A DNA stretch of 64,000 nucleotides from Dasyornis broadbenti (taxonomy: Eukaryota; Chordata; Aves; Passeriformes; Dasyornithidae), in assembly GCA_013397935.1 (NCBI GenBank), contig VZRN01002232.1, positions 979,457 to 1,043,456 on the forward strand. Direction: 5' to 3'. Below are positions 1 through 15,000 of this stretch, in pieces. Numbering within the stretch: position 1 is the stretch's first letter; each line of letters starts with the position of its first letter. The notes below the pieces were generated by a model, which made no database searches, was not told the DNA's origin, and saw nothing but the letters and a program-made list of their open reading frames with translations. Position numbers and translations under genes: made by a program.

Positions 1-768
1 CTCACCTGGATGCATCAGTGAGAGACGTTCTCAACACTTAACAAAGTCAAATCATGTTTCTTTTCTGTCTAAGCAGTGACAGCCTTATGTGAGGAAACTG
101 AGTAGCACTTGTGGGAGAGGATAATACCATGTCTAGTAGAAGGGCCACTAAGTCTTCTTCCATCCTTTCAACTTCTGAACAGAAGCTGATGTGAAGGGCG
201 GGAAAAGAAATTGTTTCCTGACCCAGCAGTCCTGTTTTGTTGTACATTTTTGTGTCCAGGTCCTGCACAGGAAGGAGGACTCTCACTAAAAGTTTGCAGC
301 TATCTCTGCCTTGCTCTCACATTAGTCTGAACTTCTGTGTTGCTGAAGAGTTGGAGCCTGGCTTAGTGCAAGCAGCTCCTGTGCCTGGCTGGGTCCAAGG
401 TGGCTGAGGCCTGGTGAGTGCTGCACTCTGCCAGCTGCGTTCGGCTGAAAGCGTGAATGCCATCGAGGGGAAATGGATCTGGGACAAAAATGCAAGACAG
501 AGCCTTTCTGAGGTGTGTAGGCTGTTTCTGTCTAGTCAGGGACAAATGCAAGTTTTTTGTGTCCAACCAGGAGACATCCCCATTTCTTTTCTGCCTAGAG
601 GAGCCCTACAGCTGCACTGTGAGTATAATAACAGAGGATAAGTGCTGTTCCACACAGAGAATGAGCTCAGGTAAGATGTCCTCTATAGGCAAAAATGGTA
701 ATGTGACTATCCAAATATGGAGCTTTATCAGAGGTTCCAAGTAATTATCTTTTCTTTCTACAATCACC
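1..768. other. Intergenic DNA at the window edge, no gene supported
   Basis: No recognisable coding, RNA or repeat feature. Confidence 0.5.
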
Positions 769-799
<31 letters not shown>

Positions 800-830
800 A
801 AAAAACCAACCAACCAACAACAAGAAAAGA
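769..830. repeat. Poly-A run with A/C-rich tail
   Basis: About 29 A, followed by AACC- and CAAC-type units to about 830. Confidence 0.88.
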
Positions 831-3800
831 AACCAAAACCATAAACATTTTCAAAAAACCTTAATTTTTTTAAGCTAATCAGGATTTCTGGTCATAAAGA
901 ATAATGGCAAAGGCAAGCGTTTTTTCCTTTACATGAAAATTCTTGGAGCAGCACGCAAACAGACCTTCTTGTGGTATTAATATTGCCCCATTTATGCTGA
1001 AGCTTTGCAAACAGAGACATATAAAATCGTGCTCCTAAAAACTTAGGTTGCCAATAAATATTTTTACCACTTTTAATTTATGCTGTTTGCTACTTTGCCC
1101 CCTTGCAGCAAAGTGATCCCAGAATGCAAGCTGAGTTATTCTGAGGTTACTGAAGCTATCAGACATTTAAAATAAAGATCATTTGTGTTCCTCTGAACTT
1201 AACCTCTTGCTTGTTTGAAAAGATTTGACTTGGCAGTTTGCAAAGCTTCATCTCATGGACTAGAAAAAAAAAAAAAACATAGAAGTTTTAGCTTGAATTG
1301 ATAGCAAGCAGCCTTGTTTACTGCCTCAGGGGATTTGAGTTCCCATCTTGACCTTACTGTATATGGCCTTGCTGTAAATATTGAGTGTGTTTTCGCAAGA
1401 TTACTACTCTCCAGTTAGCTATCTTGATATCTCAGTGTTAAAAATGTCTCAGTTTTAAATAGATTTAATATGCCTTGCTACATAAAGATACCAACCTGTA
1501 TTCCATTAAAACAAAAACATAGCTTCAGGCTTCCTTTATAAGCTTCCTGAGTTAATGGAAGTTACAAATTCTCACCACACTGAAAAACTGGTGTGAAAAC
1601 CAGCACTTTTATTCTGGTGCCTACATAGTGCCTGCTGGATTTACTATCTAATTTTCACAGTGCTTAAGGTGATATTCATCTTAAAAAGGTACAAGTTGTG
1701 CCTCAAATAGCTGGCTTACAAGTAAGAACATGGCTTGAAGTAATGAACCTGGGCATTTAAGAGCTTTTTAAAGACTTTTGGGTTCAAACTCCAAAAATTT
1801 TATTCATATTCAACAGGAGGAGAAAAAAGACAGCTGAAGTTCTCACACAGTACTTGAATATATGAGCTGTGGAATTCAAAGGAAAAAATAGAAGATTGTG
1901 ACAAAAGCAGCTGAGCTTGCAGCTCAGTCTGCCTCGGGTTGCTGAAACTGGTTCTGAGCTGTTATATTTACAGTTAAGTGAATAGAAAGAGAGAATACTT
2001 AGAAGGTCATGGGCAACCTGACTTTCTTCATTTTTGAGTGTTTGACTTAACAAATTTTTGACTGTTCTTTTAGACACATGCATAAATGCTGACACTTCTA
2101 TTAAAGTATAGATTTCATATAATGTTAATTTCTGCCACTTTTTCATGTTACAAGGATGTTAATTATGGCAATTTTGGTATTATCTATTCTAGTACTAGTT
2201 ATTTACTAAAGAAACTGATTATTTTTATTTGGAATTTGCTTTGGTTTTAAGCAGCATTCAAAGCACTGATGTAGCTCCTAACTGACTGGTGCTATAATTT
2301 TGGGACATAAGCTCATAAAACTTCATGCATTGGCAAGCCTCTGATCTCCTTTCATTCCAAAACTCTCCTCCTTGAGATGAAAACAAAGCAGAAATATTTG
2401 CAATTATAATGTTATAAAGTTCTATTTGCTTGTTACATGTTTTCAGCTCTCAGCCTGGAACTGAGGATGATGGATTGAAACCTGCCAGCTTGCTAATGAG
2501 GCAGCTTCGCCTCGGGGAGGGGGGAGATCTGGGCAAACAGGTACAACTGCAAAAGGAGACAGCTGCAATCAAAGCATCTTATCTGAGTGGGGTGGAAGTA
2601 CCCAGCTGTGAGTACTTCTCAGCTCTGCATGGTCAGTACAGGGCAGCTGTGGGTTCCAGTGAGTTACCTCTGTATCTCCCAGAGCACTGGTCATGGGTAT
2701 CAAGCACAGATCCTGCACGGCTCTTAAAATGTGCCTTCGTGCTAGGGGTTTGCATCTGTCTGCAACCTTTTCCTCCAGGAATGGTTTTGTGCATATACAT
2801 GGAACATAACAAAACAGAACCAAAAGCCTGAAAAGAGAACGTGAACATGAGAAAAACAGGCAAAAAGAAAGACAATGGCAAATGTCACTGTTTAACAAAG
2901 TTCAGTGTTGATGAAGGTCAATGAAGCTGGTTGGCAATTAGCCTTTGGCTGTATGAAGAAAGCACTTTTGACTGGTCTTGCATTATTCTGCAGAGGTTAT
3001 ATACACTCCCAAAGTCCTCCTATGCCACCCAGCTTGCAAGCATAAAGCCAGGAAAAATTTATACTTTTTGCCAGTTGGCTATATAATTTTCTGTGGCCAA
3101 AAGCCAACTAGTTGCTAATTGTTATTGCAGAGAAACCAAAAACAAAGCTCTTGGTATGAATACTTGGACTGTTTGTTATATTCCCCCTTGAAATTCTTCA
3201 GGAAGTGCCATGAACTGCAGCCCACACCTACAGCTCCCAGAAAGGATGAACTGGGTGCCTGTATCTGCACACAGCACCTGGTCTGCAGCCTTGGAGAATA
3301 TTTTCCAAAGGCTTTCTACAGCTGAGATTAGCTGTCTGCTAAGAAACTCAGTTATTTAGGTACTGTGCATGCTTCAAGTATTTTCCAAAAATTAAGTGTT
3401 CAAGGGTCCATGGAGGCCCCAGCAAAAGTGTGTGAGGGGAGAGAGCTGGTGAAAGGTGGAACTGTTTTCAGTAGTAAAGGAGATAACACACATCTATTTA
3501 ATATCATTTGTGGAAGAAGCTCCTGAGGCAAGGAACAAATCTTTGTTTGGTATTTGGTTTGTTGTAGCAGCCAGATGATGGAGTGTCACTCCATGACAGG
3601 GAAAGCAAGGCACTTCCATCATTCAAGTAAACAATAATGGTTATTTCCAAAGCTACTTGAGCAGGCACTACTACATCCCCCATGCTCATCCTATGAGTCA
3701 CAACCACCAAAGTAAACCCGAGGGAAATGTGTCTAGGATCATTCTTATCCTCCCTTCACACAACCCACTCCACAGCACAGTAACAATGAAAAAGAATTGT

Positions 3801-6800
3801 GTCTTAGTAAGTTTAGACATATTGATAGGCACCCCCATGATTGCTTGGTCTCCACTTGGTTACAGAACTGAAGGCAGAGCTGTGAACCAAAGTTTTGTTG
3901 CTGTTACTTACGTTCTTCCAAATACAAACGGATTGTCTCCATCAGCTGCTTTTGCTATGCCCACAAAACCTCTTGCAAGGGTACAGAAGATAAGGCGTCA
4001 AAAGGGGCACATAATTCCAGCTATACTTTTAGCCCCCCTAAAAGCACCAAGCAAATACCCACATTTGTCAGACTTCTACCTGCTAATGGTCTTCCCCTGG
4101 AGGTGTCACTAGTTGCAATGGAAAGAGGAAAAAAAAAAGGAGCTTGTGTACTAGAGTTGAGGAACTGTATGTCAGAGATGAGCAATAAAGAGTGGAAATG
4201 GTGAACTTTAAAATAAAGAGACAAAGAAAATCTTATATATTTGCCAGCGAAGGAAAGCTGTGGTGAAAACCAACTGTGGATGCTTACTCACAATGAATCA
4301 GGCCTATCTAAAGCCCCTGAGAGGAATCTATACCTTTGATTTTATGGCAAATTTAACTATTTATTTGATATATGCTAATGCTTGATATTGTTGGTGCAAA
4401 CATCATGCATGTTCTGTGATTATGTAAAACCCTCCTTAAAAAAATTGTAGTTCAGAATATCTACCAATTGGGTGGGTAAATATTTTATCATTGGTATATT
4501 CTATTGTGAATTCACCCTTGTGCATATGTAGCTGGCACACAGAATCAGAAACTGGATCCAACTGTGAGACATTGTCCTTCCTCCCATGCAATTTAAAACG
4601 TTGATCAGCAAATACTTGGGCAAGAATTTCTGCAAGCAATAGTCTAATTGGATGTAAGAGGATGGCTCATGTTAGGTAAATAATCTGCACACATTTGCAA
4701 GATCAAAGCCTTACTTAGGGCAATTCACACGTTGTGAAAAACACTGAGAGATAAAGAGAAAGAAAGGATAAGCACAATAGTGAAAGAAACATGACATGGC
4801 ACATTAACATAATAAACTATTTTGAATGCAAAAGTGTCATTTTAAAAACTATTAATGATGTTATTAATCTCCTTAGTGGATGTGTCTACCACCGTTTGTC
4901 ACTCATTATTCAAAATAATAACACAAAGAGGAATATATTAGAAATGAAAAAAACTTATCACTGTGCATAAGCAAAAGAGAGAAATGTCTTTCCTGGTCCA
5001 GAAATTGCTAAAGGGACAATCTCTGTCATTGCTGTTAGTGTTATTATGGAGAACTGAGAAATGCTTGAGACACTGACCAAGTTCAAATCACACGGAATGG
5101 TCAGTGCTGCTGTCCCCAGCTCTCCACTGCCGTCTTCAAGGGCTCACAGAGCCACGCGTCGTCTGGGAAACCCTGGGAGATGATCTTGCTCAGGGAGAAG
5201 TAGATGTTTCCCAAGCTCAACAGCTGCTTTATGCAGAATCATTGGTGAAAATATGTCTTAATTTGTAGTTTGTCTCCAAGCTATTGTTAGCTTAGTTTGT
5301 ATCCCCAGCTACTCCCTCTTCATTCCCTGTGGTAATATAGGTTGTACTCTCAGCCTCAAGTACTCAAATATTCATAGATAAAGAAAAAATAAATTAATCT
5401 GTGATTTAAAGGTGAGTATGTTTAGAGGTTTTAGCTGGTCCTTGGACTTCTGTAATGTCAAGGAATGCATTTTCAGGTTTGTCTTGGTAAATAATAGGAC
5501 CATGAATTAAGCACTTACTTTAGAGATGCTGCAAATCTGCTGTAATATTTCTCCAGTTTCTATGAACTTAGAAAAAATACTCAATAACATCAGCTTTGGA
5601 AACAGTGTTCAAGTCATATGGCAAAATTACCCCTCCTGATGTCTAAACACCGAGACACAGGAGCAGAGACTTCAGAGAAGTTTCATCATGGTCACAGAAA
5701 TGAGTCTGCTGCAGATCTTGTTGGAAACATCCATTCATATAGAATTTTTAAAGATTTTTTTCACTTCTGCCAATATTGCTGTAAACCAAAACTCTTAAGG
5801 TGAGTGGAAACAGAATAAGCTAAGCCAACAAGGCATCACAAATTCACATAATTACAATTTTTCTGGAAGATCCTTTCAGCTGTGGATTTGATAGCATTCC
5901 TCAACTAAAAATGCCTAACACTTGTGTAAATTTTCTTTCTGAATGATTTTACAAAGCCATCTATGTATTATATATGTTATATATATTTCAGGTTTCTTTT
6001 GTATTTTACATACATGATCATTCTAATAAAGATCATGGTGAAGTGGGGTACTTGAAAGCATTTCTACAGCAGAATTTTAATTGCCTAGAAAGAAATGAAT
6101 TCAGGTCAGCAAATAATGAAGCAGCTTGAGCAGTTTAACTGTTACTGAATCCTGTTGGTAGCTCCCATTGCTAATGCATACCTAAAATCATCCACTATTA
6201 CGATTGTCCACAGGGAATTTGCCAGTAATAATATATGCTTTTATTATACAATTTCAGGGCACGCCCCAAAACAGACCTCAGCAGGGGAAGAAGCAGAGGA
6301 AACTGTGTTTTCTCGAAGTTATAATGTATTTATTTACCTTTAGCCAGTGATGTCCTGTTTAACGACTGTAAGGTAGCACAAGGCAGAGTGTTGACCTTGT
6401 TAGCTTAGAAAAGAATTTCAGCTTTTAAGCAATCAGGACACTAGTGGGCCACCTTGCAGAGAGATGTTCGTGGCACGCAGGAGTGTGCCAATGATTCCTG
6501 CCAGTGTCACAGGGGTGCTGCAGCCAGGCTTCCTGGAAGATCTGTCTAGACCTCACAGAGGATACTTTTCACCAGAGCCACCTTAGGGAACTATTTTAAA
6601 ACACAGAGGCAAGGCCCACTGTGCTCTAAGGGCCTGGGGATTTGACATGTAATCACAGTTTATCATAAAAATGTATTTTTCTCTTTCAGTTTTCCTTCCT
6701 TAAAAATGTGTGTGGTTCTGCTTTATGACTGAGGAAAAGGTTGAAAGTATCTGAGCAACAGAAATGCTCCTGGGCCATGACTGCAGCCTCAAAGTCTGTT

Positions 6801-9800
6801 GTTTCATGTTATGTTCTAAAACTCAGCAGTTTGGGCATATAAGTGACTGGTTTGCTCCAGGCAGACATCACATGGGGGTTTTTCTGTCCTCTTCTCAGTG
6901 AGGACTTGCCTCTCACAGTGCCACTTTGCCCACAGAGAGAAAAGTCAACTAGGCAACAGTGTTTGTACTTTCTACTATGTTTTATGAAGATGGACATCAG
7001 TGTAACAGAGAGCCAACTATTATGGCTTTGTCAGAAACCTTTCCCCTGGTGTAATTATAATTACCTTGCTTAGCTAGGGTATAATTACTGTCTGTATAAT
7101 GCCAAAGTGATTAATGATCATTCTTTCATTGTGAAATAACATTTTCACAATTGCTTTTAGGATCTGAAAAGTAAAAATTAGATCTATATTTCATTCTTGT
7201 CTAATCTCATGTGTGCTCTTCTTGGACTTCTAATCTTAAAAGTATAATAGCAGCAATGCCTGGATTTTCAGCATTGGTAGCAGCCACACCTCACTGTTTC
7301 CAGAGACAACACAACATTTTCAAATGTAGAATTTTTAAAAATCTCTTGTTTGCTACAGAAAGGCTGCCTTGGGTCTTCAACATTGCTGCTGATAATGACA
7401 GTTGTTCCTGCAGAAATCTCCCATGACAATTTGAGACTCTGTTTCATACTGAAACTTCTTGGTGTACGGCCTTTCCTGCAGTGAGTAACACAGAACATGT
7501 GGAAGGCAAAGCCAGAATGGAAATGCCAAGCGATCTACCCCATACTGCGAGATGAGGAATAAAAAAAAATAAACTATGACTTATGAGGGTACCTGTAATC
7601 CAGTGGTCACTTGCCTGCCTGGTGATGTGTTTCTGGTGCAACTCACAGAACCAGATAGCTAAAAGCTTTCAGCATCACAGTTTAACACTTTTTCAGAGAC
7701 TGATCTTTCTGTTCCTTTTATCTCTATCTTTCTTTCATGGGGCTAGGACAGGGGAGATTAGGAAATTAGAATTTACCTCTCTTTCCTTGGTGGGAATAGG
7801 TGTGAGGGGTTTAAGAAGGTTTTTCATCTCCCCTTCATCCTTCATCCAGTTTGGCTAGAAGAATTGTTCCACTTGTAAACTAAAGTGATTACTAACACAC
7901 CCACTAGTTCTCAGATCATCTGAGACATTTGTAAGAAAATCAAAGGTTTTTCTAGCTAGGAAGAGAAGTACAAAAATAGAAGCACTCTGGCATTCTGCAA
8001 CCCTCTGTAACAGATCATTATGCAGAGACAGACCGGGTTCCAAGTTTTCTACAGGGTAAGGCTAACAATATTTTACTGAAAAAAAGACCAAACACGAAGC
8101 TCCTGAAGCATCTAAGTAGGTGCTGTCTTTTCCACAATAAAACATTTCACATATTTTGAAGTTATTTCAAGTTTTATGACTTATTTTTGTGTGTAGTGTG
8201 AATGAAGTGCCAGATAGTTTCCTTTTTTTTTCCAGATCAATCAGATTTCCTTTTTCTTCTTCCTAAGAGTCCAAGTCACTGTTGTTCCACATATTTCCCA
8301 TTCGGCTAAAGATGTTTAGATTTGTTCTTTTTGTTTTGAATTATGTTGTTTTGCTTTTGGGTACCAACACCTCTAAGTTTGCCTTGGACTGTCTTACATG
8401 TGCTGTAGGAAGGTGTTAAGCCATACAGTCAAAGGAAAAATGTAGACAGTATGCACTAGGGTACAGCACATGACTGAACACCCCTGAGCTACAGCAGCTC
8501 CCATGATGAACTCCCATTTGTTAGCCTATTTTTACTGTATCACAGGGAATTGTGATTCTGCGTCCACAGACTTCAACCTGTTCTGACCTCCCTGAGTGAC
8601 TTAAAGTAGAGCTAGATAACATGACTGTGGTGCTGACAGCACATAATGTGCCAAGTGCTGTCTCAGCTAACAAGACGGATCCAGACAGCGCAGTTTTTGC
8701 TTGCTGATACACTACGCTGTTCAGCGGGACCCTAATTCTGGGACAGGTTTCTTATCTAGTCTGTAACACAAATATACCTAAACAGAAGCAACCACACAAG
8801 ACAATAGACACACTTCTAATAAAAGTAATCTATATGACAACACAAGGTGGTGCAATTTAATACATAATTAATTTTTCACATAAAGCTATATTTTTGCTAT
8901 GGAAATATGAGGGGAAATTTATACTGTTTCTTATCAGCACCTGGCTTAACATTAGCATGGCCTCAGATTGATTTTGCCTCTGCTTGCTCTCCTGTTCATT
9001 AGCTACAACCTAGGGAAAGTGCTTTAAACACTTTGAATATGGATTTCTGCTTCCATAGCTCCTTGATTCCAAATGAAATTCTGATCTCTAAGGCTTCTGA
9101 GGTTTCAGACTTGTGAAGTATCTCACTTTAGCAGCTGCACCCATAAAATTGCATATGCAAGCAAATTAGTAGAGACCTGAATCTTTCCCTACTTCCTCAT
9201 GAAAATTCTGGAGCAAAATCAGTCAGACTGATGTACTGCCATGTTCCCAGCTGTTTCTTACCACCACTAAACCAGTCAATGCTATCAAGCATAAAGGTAC
9301 CTATGGGCATTGTAGGGCATATCTAGTGGGATAAAGTAGTTCCATGGTGGCTAGACTTTGTGTTGAAGGGGATTTGTGAGTGCATTTGTTGTTCTTCTAT
9401 GGTACTGGTAACTCCTTTTGATGTCCTATTGCAGAGCTTTGTGCTGAGCACTGCTTCAGATGCCCAGGAATTCCCATAGCTCTCCAAAAGGCTACTGCAG
9501 GAAAAACCAGCAGCAGGCACAGGCTCCTGCTTCCTGACATGCTCATTTAAATGTGAGCAGTGGCTGAAATGAGCCTTTTTGTTTTACCTCCTGGTTTGAG
9601 ATTAGGAACCTAACTCACTATGGACAGAGAGGTGAGAGTTTACAAACACCCAAAATCATCACCCTTGCACAGTAACCTAATGAGAACGATGGCAAGCAAA
9701 GTGCCTTAGCTTATACTTAACTAGAAACTGTTAAGGAACCTTTTAAAATTACCCCTTTGAATTCCATAACAAGGACACACCTAGAAAGTGTTAGCAGAGA

Positions 9801-10399
9801 ACAGCTGCCCATGGCCCCAGACTCTGACACTTAAAAGTTTTTTGCTAGGTACCAGCTCTGTTCTGCCAGCTTCCCTCTCATTTTCTTCCAGGTTTTGACA
9901 AAAGATCTTTCCTTCTAGCTCTAGCTACAATTTTCCCAGCAAGGCAGTCCTGGTGAGAAGGTGTCTGACTTCAATATTTCTTAACAGAAACAGCACTTCT
10001 AGATTTACAAGACCCAAGAGAAAAGCTGCATTTAACCAGAGCAGTCTCTCTTGTAGACAGAGTCGATAATGAGAACTGTGAAGTCTCGCATGCTGAGCAT
10101 GGGACTTGCCCCTCCGGCTTCTCCCTGACGTCCCTTGGTTAGGGATCTATCCACACAGTGCACTGTCTCCCCCATTTCCCCTCGGAACAGAGTAGTCCAA
10201 AATCTGCTGACGAGCAGTAGTTGATACAAGATGATGGATTTAGAAGGCTGGGGCCAGCAGGGCTGCCAGGGGTCCCATGTCCAAAGGTGCCACTGGAGAC
10301 ACGTTCCTCAGCTCCAGCCATGCACTATATCTTTTCCTGAGCACCTGCATGAATAAAATATCTTTCTATGATGCTATTCATAGAGCCATCCTAACATCT
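831..10399. other. Intergenic DNA, no gene supported
   Basis: About 9.5 kb of AT-rich, CpG-poor DNA. All frames are short (up to 151 codons) and unrecognisable. A weak AT-palindrome cluster at 7020-7165 is listed separately. Confidence 0.55.
7020..7165. promoter_or_regulatory. Weak candidate block of TAATTA palindromes
   Basis: GTGTAATTATAATTACCTTG, AGGGTATAATTACTG and GTGATTAATGATCATT occur within 110 bp. The AT palindromes repeat at about 30-bp spacing. Chance in AT-rich DNA is quite possible. Confidence 0.22.
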
Positions 10400-10424
10400 A
10401 ACACACACACACATATATATATAT
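10400..10424. repeat. Short AC/AT dinucleotide repeat
   Basis: About 25 bp of AC units changing to AT units. Confidence 0.85.
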
Positions 10425-11986
10425 CGGGTGCCCAGACAGATACTGCCCCTCAGCATTTGACTGGAAATAGAGGATTAACCCGTCTTACTCTTATAAAACA
10501 TTCAAAACCATGGCAGGGGCTACCTATACCTGTTTGAATCACAGAAACTATTCTGATATGAAAATCATTTATACCCAAGAGCAGTGTGTTAAATGACTAT
10601 TTGAGGCTGTTTGACCATGAAAGCCTGAATTCACTATTTCTGGAACCAGAATACTGTCTGGGACCAAAATATTGTCACTCATGCAGCAGCCATTTCCATT
10701 AACAAGGCAAGACAGTGTTTTGCGTTCTGTCTCCATCTCTTGCATCATGGCTTCTCTTTATCTCAGTCCAGTTTGAATAAAGGCTTCAAAAATTCTACAG
10801 TTTATAAGCATGGGTACTTTTTCTCCATTAAAATTAGGAAGATCTCTAGTTTTAATGAGTAGTTGTTGTGGCATATATGTTGTGGCAGCAACTTGAAACT
10901 AATGAATTATAGAACAGGGGTTGGCAACAGAGACCCACCATAAGTTACAGTGTGCTCAATTATACTAACAGGCTGGGTTAGTGAACAACAACAAGTGAAT
11001 TATTCCAACAGAATATAAACCAGCATAACTGTTTTCCTGCAATTTTTATATCAAATATCACTTGTTTTTTAAAAGCACATTTCTTTTTTCCTTTACCATA
11101 GTCTCCTGATGAGGAGAAGCTTAATCTATGCCTAATCAGTTTGTTGTACCCACTGGAAAAAAGAAAACACATTGCTTGTACATGGATTAAGCTGCCTGTT
11201 TCCTCACAGGTTTTTCCCTCTGATCTACCTTTAGGAAAGGAACGTGCCCAAGGGCTTTCTCATGGACACAGCAGCATTAACTTTCAGTGTGGGTAGATTG
11301 CTACAAATCCTGAGCCGATACAGCTCAGACTAGCTGTCATCTTTTTGCCCATCTATGTTCTAACACCTGTAGTGAAAACACAGCACATCACAGGAGAAAA
11401 AAGGGCTCCCTGACAGCACCGCTCCAGAGCTTTCTTACACAGGTAAGATGCAGTGGCACCACTCTGTCTGTGTCAAGGGTTTTGCTGCCCAGTTCCTTTA
11501 GTGAGTGAATACAGGTTGGTTTTTTATGGTTGGTGGGTTTCTTTGCCTGCTGTTATTCCATATTACATAGCTTTAAAAAAAATTAAATTCATCACTGGGA
11601 CCCAGCCTTTCACTGAGGCTCTTTGCTCCAGTTTTGGACAAGGCTAAGGAAACACTATATATAAAACATGGCAGACAGCAGTTTTGACTTTTTACAATAA
11701 GGATTTGAATGAAAGTAGCTTTATGATGATGATTTATAATGGTAGAGGTCCCCAGCAGAGACAGTTAAGGAAAAAAAAATTAATTCACCAACACTGATTT
11801 GTACTCAGATAATATTTGGGGTGAAATTTTAAATAAAAGTCAGCAAGGAACACAAGGATAAAAGGAGTCTTTCAGTCTTTCAATTTGCCCTCTTCCAGGG
11901 GCACAGATTAAAAAGATATGACTGTTCTAGTAGAAGGACTTTACACATTTCTCACTCCAGAAGCTTGTAAAAATAGTGGTCTGGGA
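10425..11986. other. Intergenic DNA, no gene supported
   Basis: AT-rich, with no recognisable coding or RNA features. Confidence 0.5.
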
Positions 11987-12041
11987 TATATTTTATTTTA
12001 CTTCATTTTATTGTATTTTATTTCATTTTATTTTATTTATT
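11987..12041. repeat. TTTTA/TTTCA pentanucleotide-type repeat
   Basis: About 55 bp of imperfect TTTTA units with TTTCA variants. The frame reading repeated F/Y/I residues is an artefact of it. Confidence 0.85.
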
Positions 12042-15000
12042 GCTGTATTTTCACAGACTTTTCTGAGCACAGAGCCTTCAAGTATTCCAGCAGTATGTGG
12101 TCACTGAAAGAGGGCAATGACTGTGGCCCTTTAGGAGTCCCAGTGATGCACTTTGGCATTCCCAAACAGCCCCAAGCCATGGCATCTGGCCATGCACCCT
12201 CTGAGCAGCAAGGCCTGATGTGAGCAACACCTCCAGCGCCAGGAACACACAGACGGTGCTCAGCCCCACCTTGGGACCGTGTGGTGCCGTGACCTGAGAA
12301 GAACTCTGCAACACCCTGCATTTCAGGCAGCATTGTCCTCCCAGATGTAGCAGGGCATTTCCCTGCCACCAGCCCTGTGTGCAGCCCCCTGCCCCATGTG
12401 GTGTGAGTTCACTCCAGCAAAGAATGTGCAGTTGAGATCTACAGTTCAGATCCAGGAGCAGAATGCTGTCTTTAATTTATAAAGCGTGTACACAAAATGA
12501 ACCCTCAATCTGATTTTTATTGTTTGTGCATATACTATTTTCCTAGTATCAACATAGACTTATGCATATAATTTCATTTGTTTTGGTTGGGCTTTTTAAA
12601 TTTTAAAAATTCTTTTCAGCTTCTACTGCACAACACCCTTCCTGTCTCTTTCTTTCTCTTAGTAAATTCAAATGTATGTGTATGTGGTTGTGCACACACA
12701 GGGCCTCCATTCAACCTCGTACTGCATTGGTGTTCCCAAGCTGTGCATTTCCTATTGCCCAGCTCTAACATCTTAGGAGCTGGAGCTCTCTCTATTTTTA
12801 TGTAAGTTGCTTCTAAATAATATTTCCTCCATCATAGGAGAATTATTTCTGATTATGTTTCCTGCAGCATTAGGATTGTCAGGTGAGAAGAGACTTCAGG
12901 GTTGATGTCAGCAGTTATTACTACTGCCTCCACCCCCACAGCAACTTTAAGAAACTCATGATATCCCATCTTTAGGCTCTACAGGTTACCAGAGAACTTT
13001 AAAAATTCTAATGAGCCAAAAAATGTTTAAGAGGCAAAGCCACTTCATACTAGCATCAAATTCAAGCAATATGCCTTTTAAAGTTCCTTATTAGTAAGGC
13101 AAATTATTTTTGATTTTCTCTGCATTTTTCCATGTTGTACCTTGTCCAGAATCTAGAAGATACTGGATCTACCTGACAGATGTTTGAACACTGGTTAGGC
13201 AAGCCAAGTAGGTTACTAAGAAATATAGGAGTTTTGTACACAATATTATAAACAATAGTGAAAAAATGTTATTATGACTAGCAAACAAACTAGAAACAGA
13301 AACAAAATAGTCTATGCTTTTTAAAATATGTTAAATCGTGGGTTATGGCGTTTCCTCTTTCCATCCAATGAATTGACCAAGAAGTAAAATCTGGATTCTT
13401 TTATTACTGCTGTTTCAGTATAGGACATATTGTTAAACATAATCCCATTGTGACTGAAGGGTATCCTGCAACAAATCTAGTGACTGGGAGGCTGATCAAT
13501 GCCATCTACTTCCAGGACTGGAGAACTCCTGGTCTGAGAATGCAACGCAGGCACAAAGAAATGCAGTCCAGCCCCAGAACTGAGTGGTCAATGATGAAAG
13601 GACAACTTGTGAGTCTTCAAGGGACAGAGTTTCAGAGGTGGAACTTGGCATGAAGAAGCAGGCAGAAAGCTCCAAGGGTAGGAAGGAGTAAGAAAAAAAA
13701 TTAAAATGCCAATTGTGGGAAACTGAGACACAGGAACCAGTAATGAAATACAATCAGAAGTGTATGGCATGAGACCCCAAAAAGAGGCGGAGAGGTTTTA
13801 CCAACTCGTTTGTGCAAAAGTTGGATAAAATGTCACACTCTATTTGTTGTGTATTTTGGATGATTGACAAACTCCTTGAAGTCTTCCAACATTTCACAGG
13901 AAAAGATTCTGGGATTTTTCCTGGGGATGTCAGAAGGGGGAGGGGTCCTTTTTCATTTAACATTTTTAGTATTCAAATTAGAAGACTTTCAGCATCCTGG
14001 GGTGAAACTAAAAAGCTTTTCCCAAGGAAGCCTGGGAGCATATCAAAAATCAATGGCATGGAGGATGGAAAAAGTTTCAAAAATGTGAGACTGGCAGGAA
14101 ATACTGGCACATTTCTGTTTGATATTTACTTTCTTGGCATGCAACGGCTCTTTTAGCGCCAATGGAAAATCCTTTAGTGCCAAGCCACTCTCAGATAAAT
14201 CTGCACACAAATACACTTTGGATTGGCATGTAGCTTTTGAGATTAAGGTTTAACCCTTGCCAAAATATGCATTTTTGGATTCTAGCATCTCTCTTAAGTA
14301 AATTAGGTAACTTCATAATACTAAAATTCTACACATGAGTGATTTGAATTTGATGCATCAGAGCTCAGTGAAACCGAATGGATGGGGAAGAGTGAAGACG
14401 CCTGACACGGAAGAAGAAACAAGCAAGGCTCTGAATTTTGTAGAGACATCAAGGAAATTACAGCTTACGAACTACACAACCTAAACCTAATCTCTGGGGA
14501 TGACTGGGTCCTGTTACAAGAGCAGAGGTGATCATCATGTGAGTGGAGAAAGTGGAGAGGTTGAGGAAACACAAGCAGACCTAACATCTAGTCCTGCTAA
14601 GGAATTTTAAAGCCCCTTAGCCATCCTTATTAAATCCATGCTTGCACTAAAGCCTACTCAAAATCATAGACTTTCAAGTTCAACCTTCAACTGAACAGTG
14701 TGTGTAATTCTGAAAGAAAAAGATAAAACCATACATTATTCCAGAGTTCATGGTTTTCAGCTTAGCCCATTGACAGTTCTGTCCCCAGGCTGGTCAGTGA
14801 CTGGGTGGAGGTTTACTGCTGTCTGTTTTGCTAATAAAACACTGATGTGGGAATATCTCAGATCAGTAGTACTCCCTGCAGCAGTCTGGGAGCAAATACT
14901 GGAGCGCCAAGTCATGCAGGGATTGAACATAGCTGCATTTCAATATAATAAAGTCCATGTGGCATTATGGACACAGGCAGGACATGTGCATCACTGTGAG

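Noticed and set aside
14662..14700. Possible reverse-oriented CR1 end (ATCATAGACTTTCAAGTTCA)
   Set aside because: Only the first few bases resemble the CR1 terminus; the rest does not follow the consensus.
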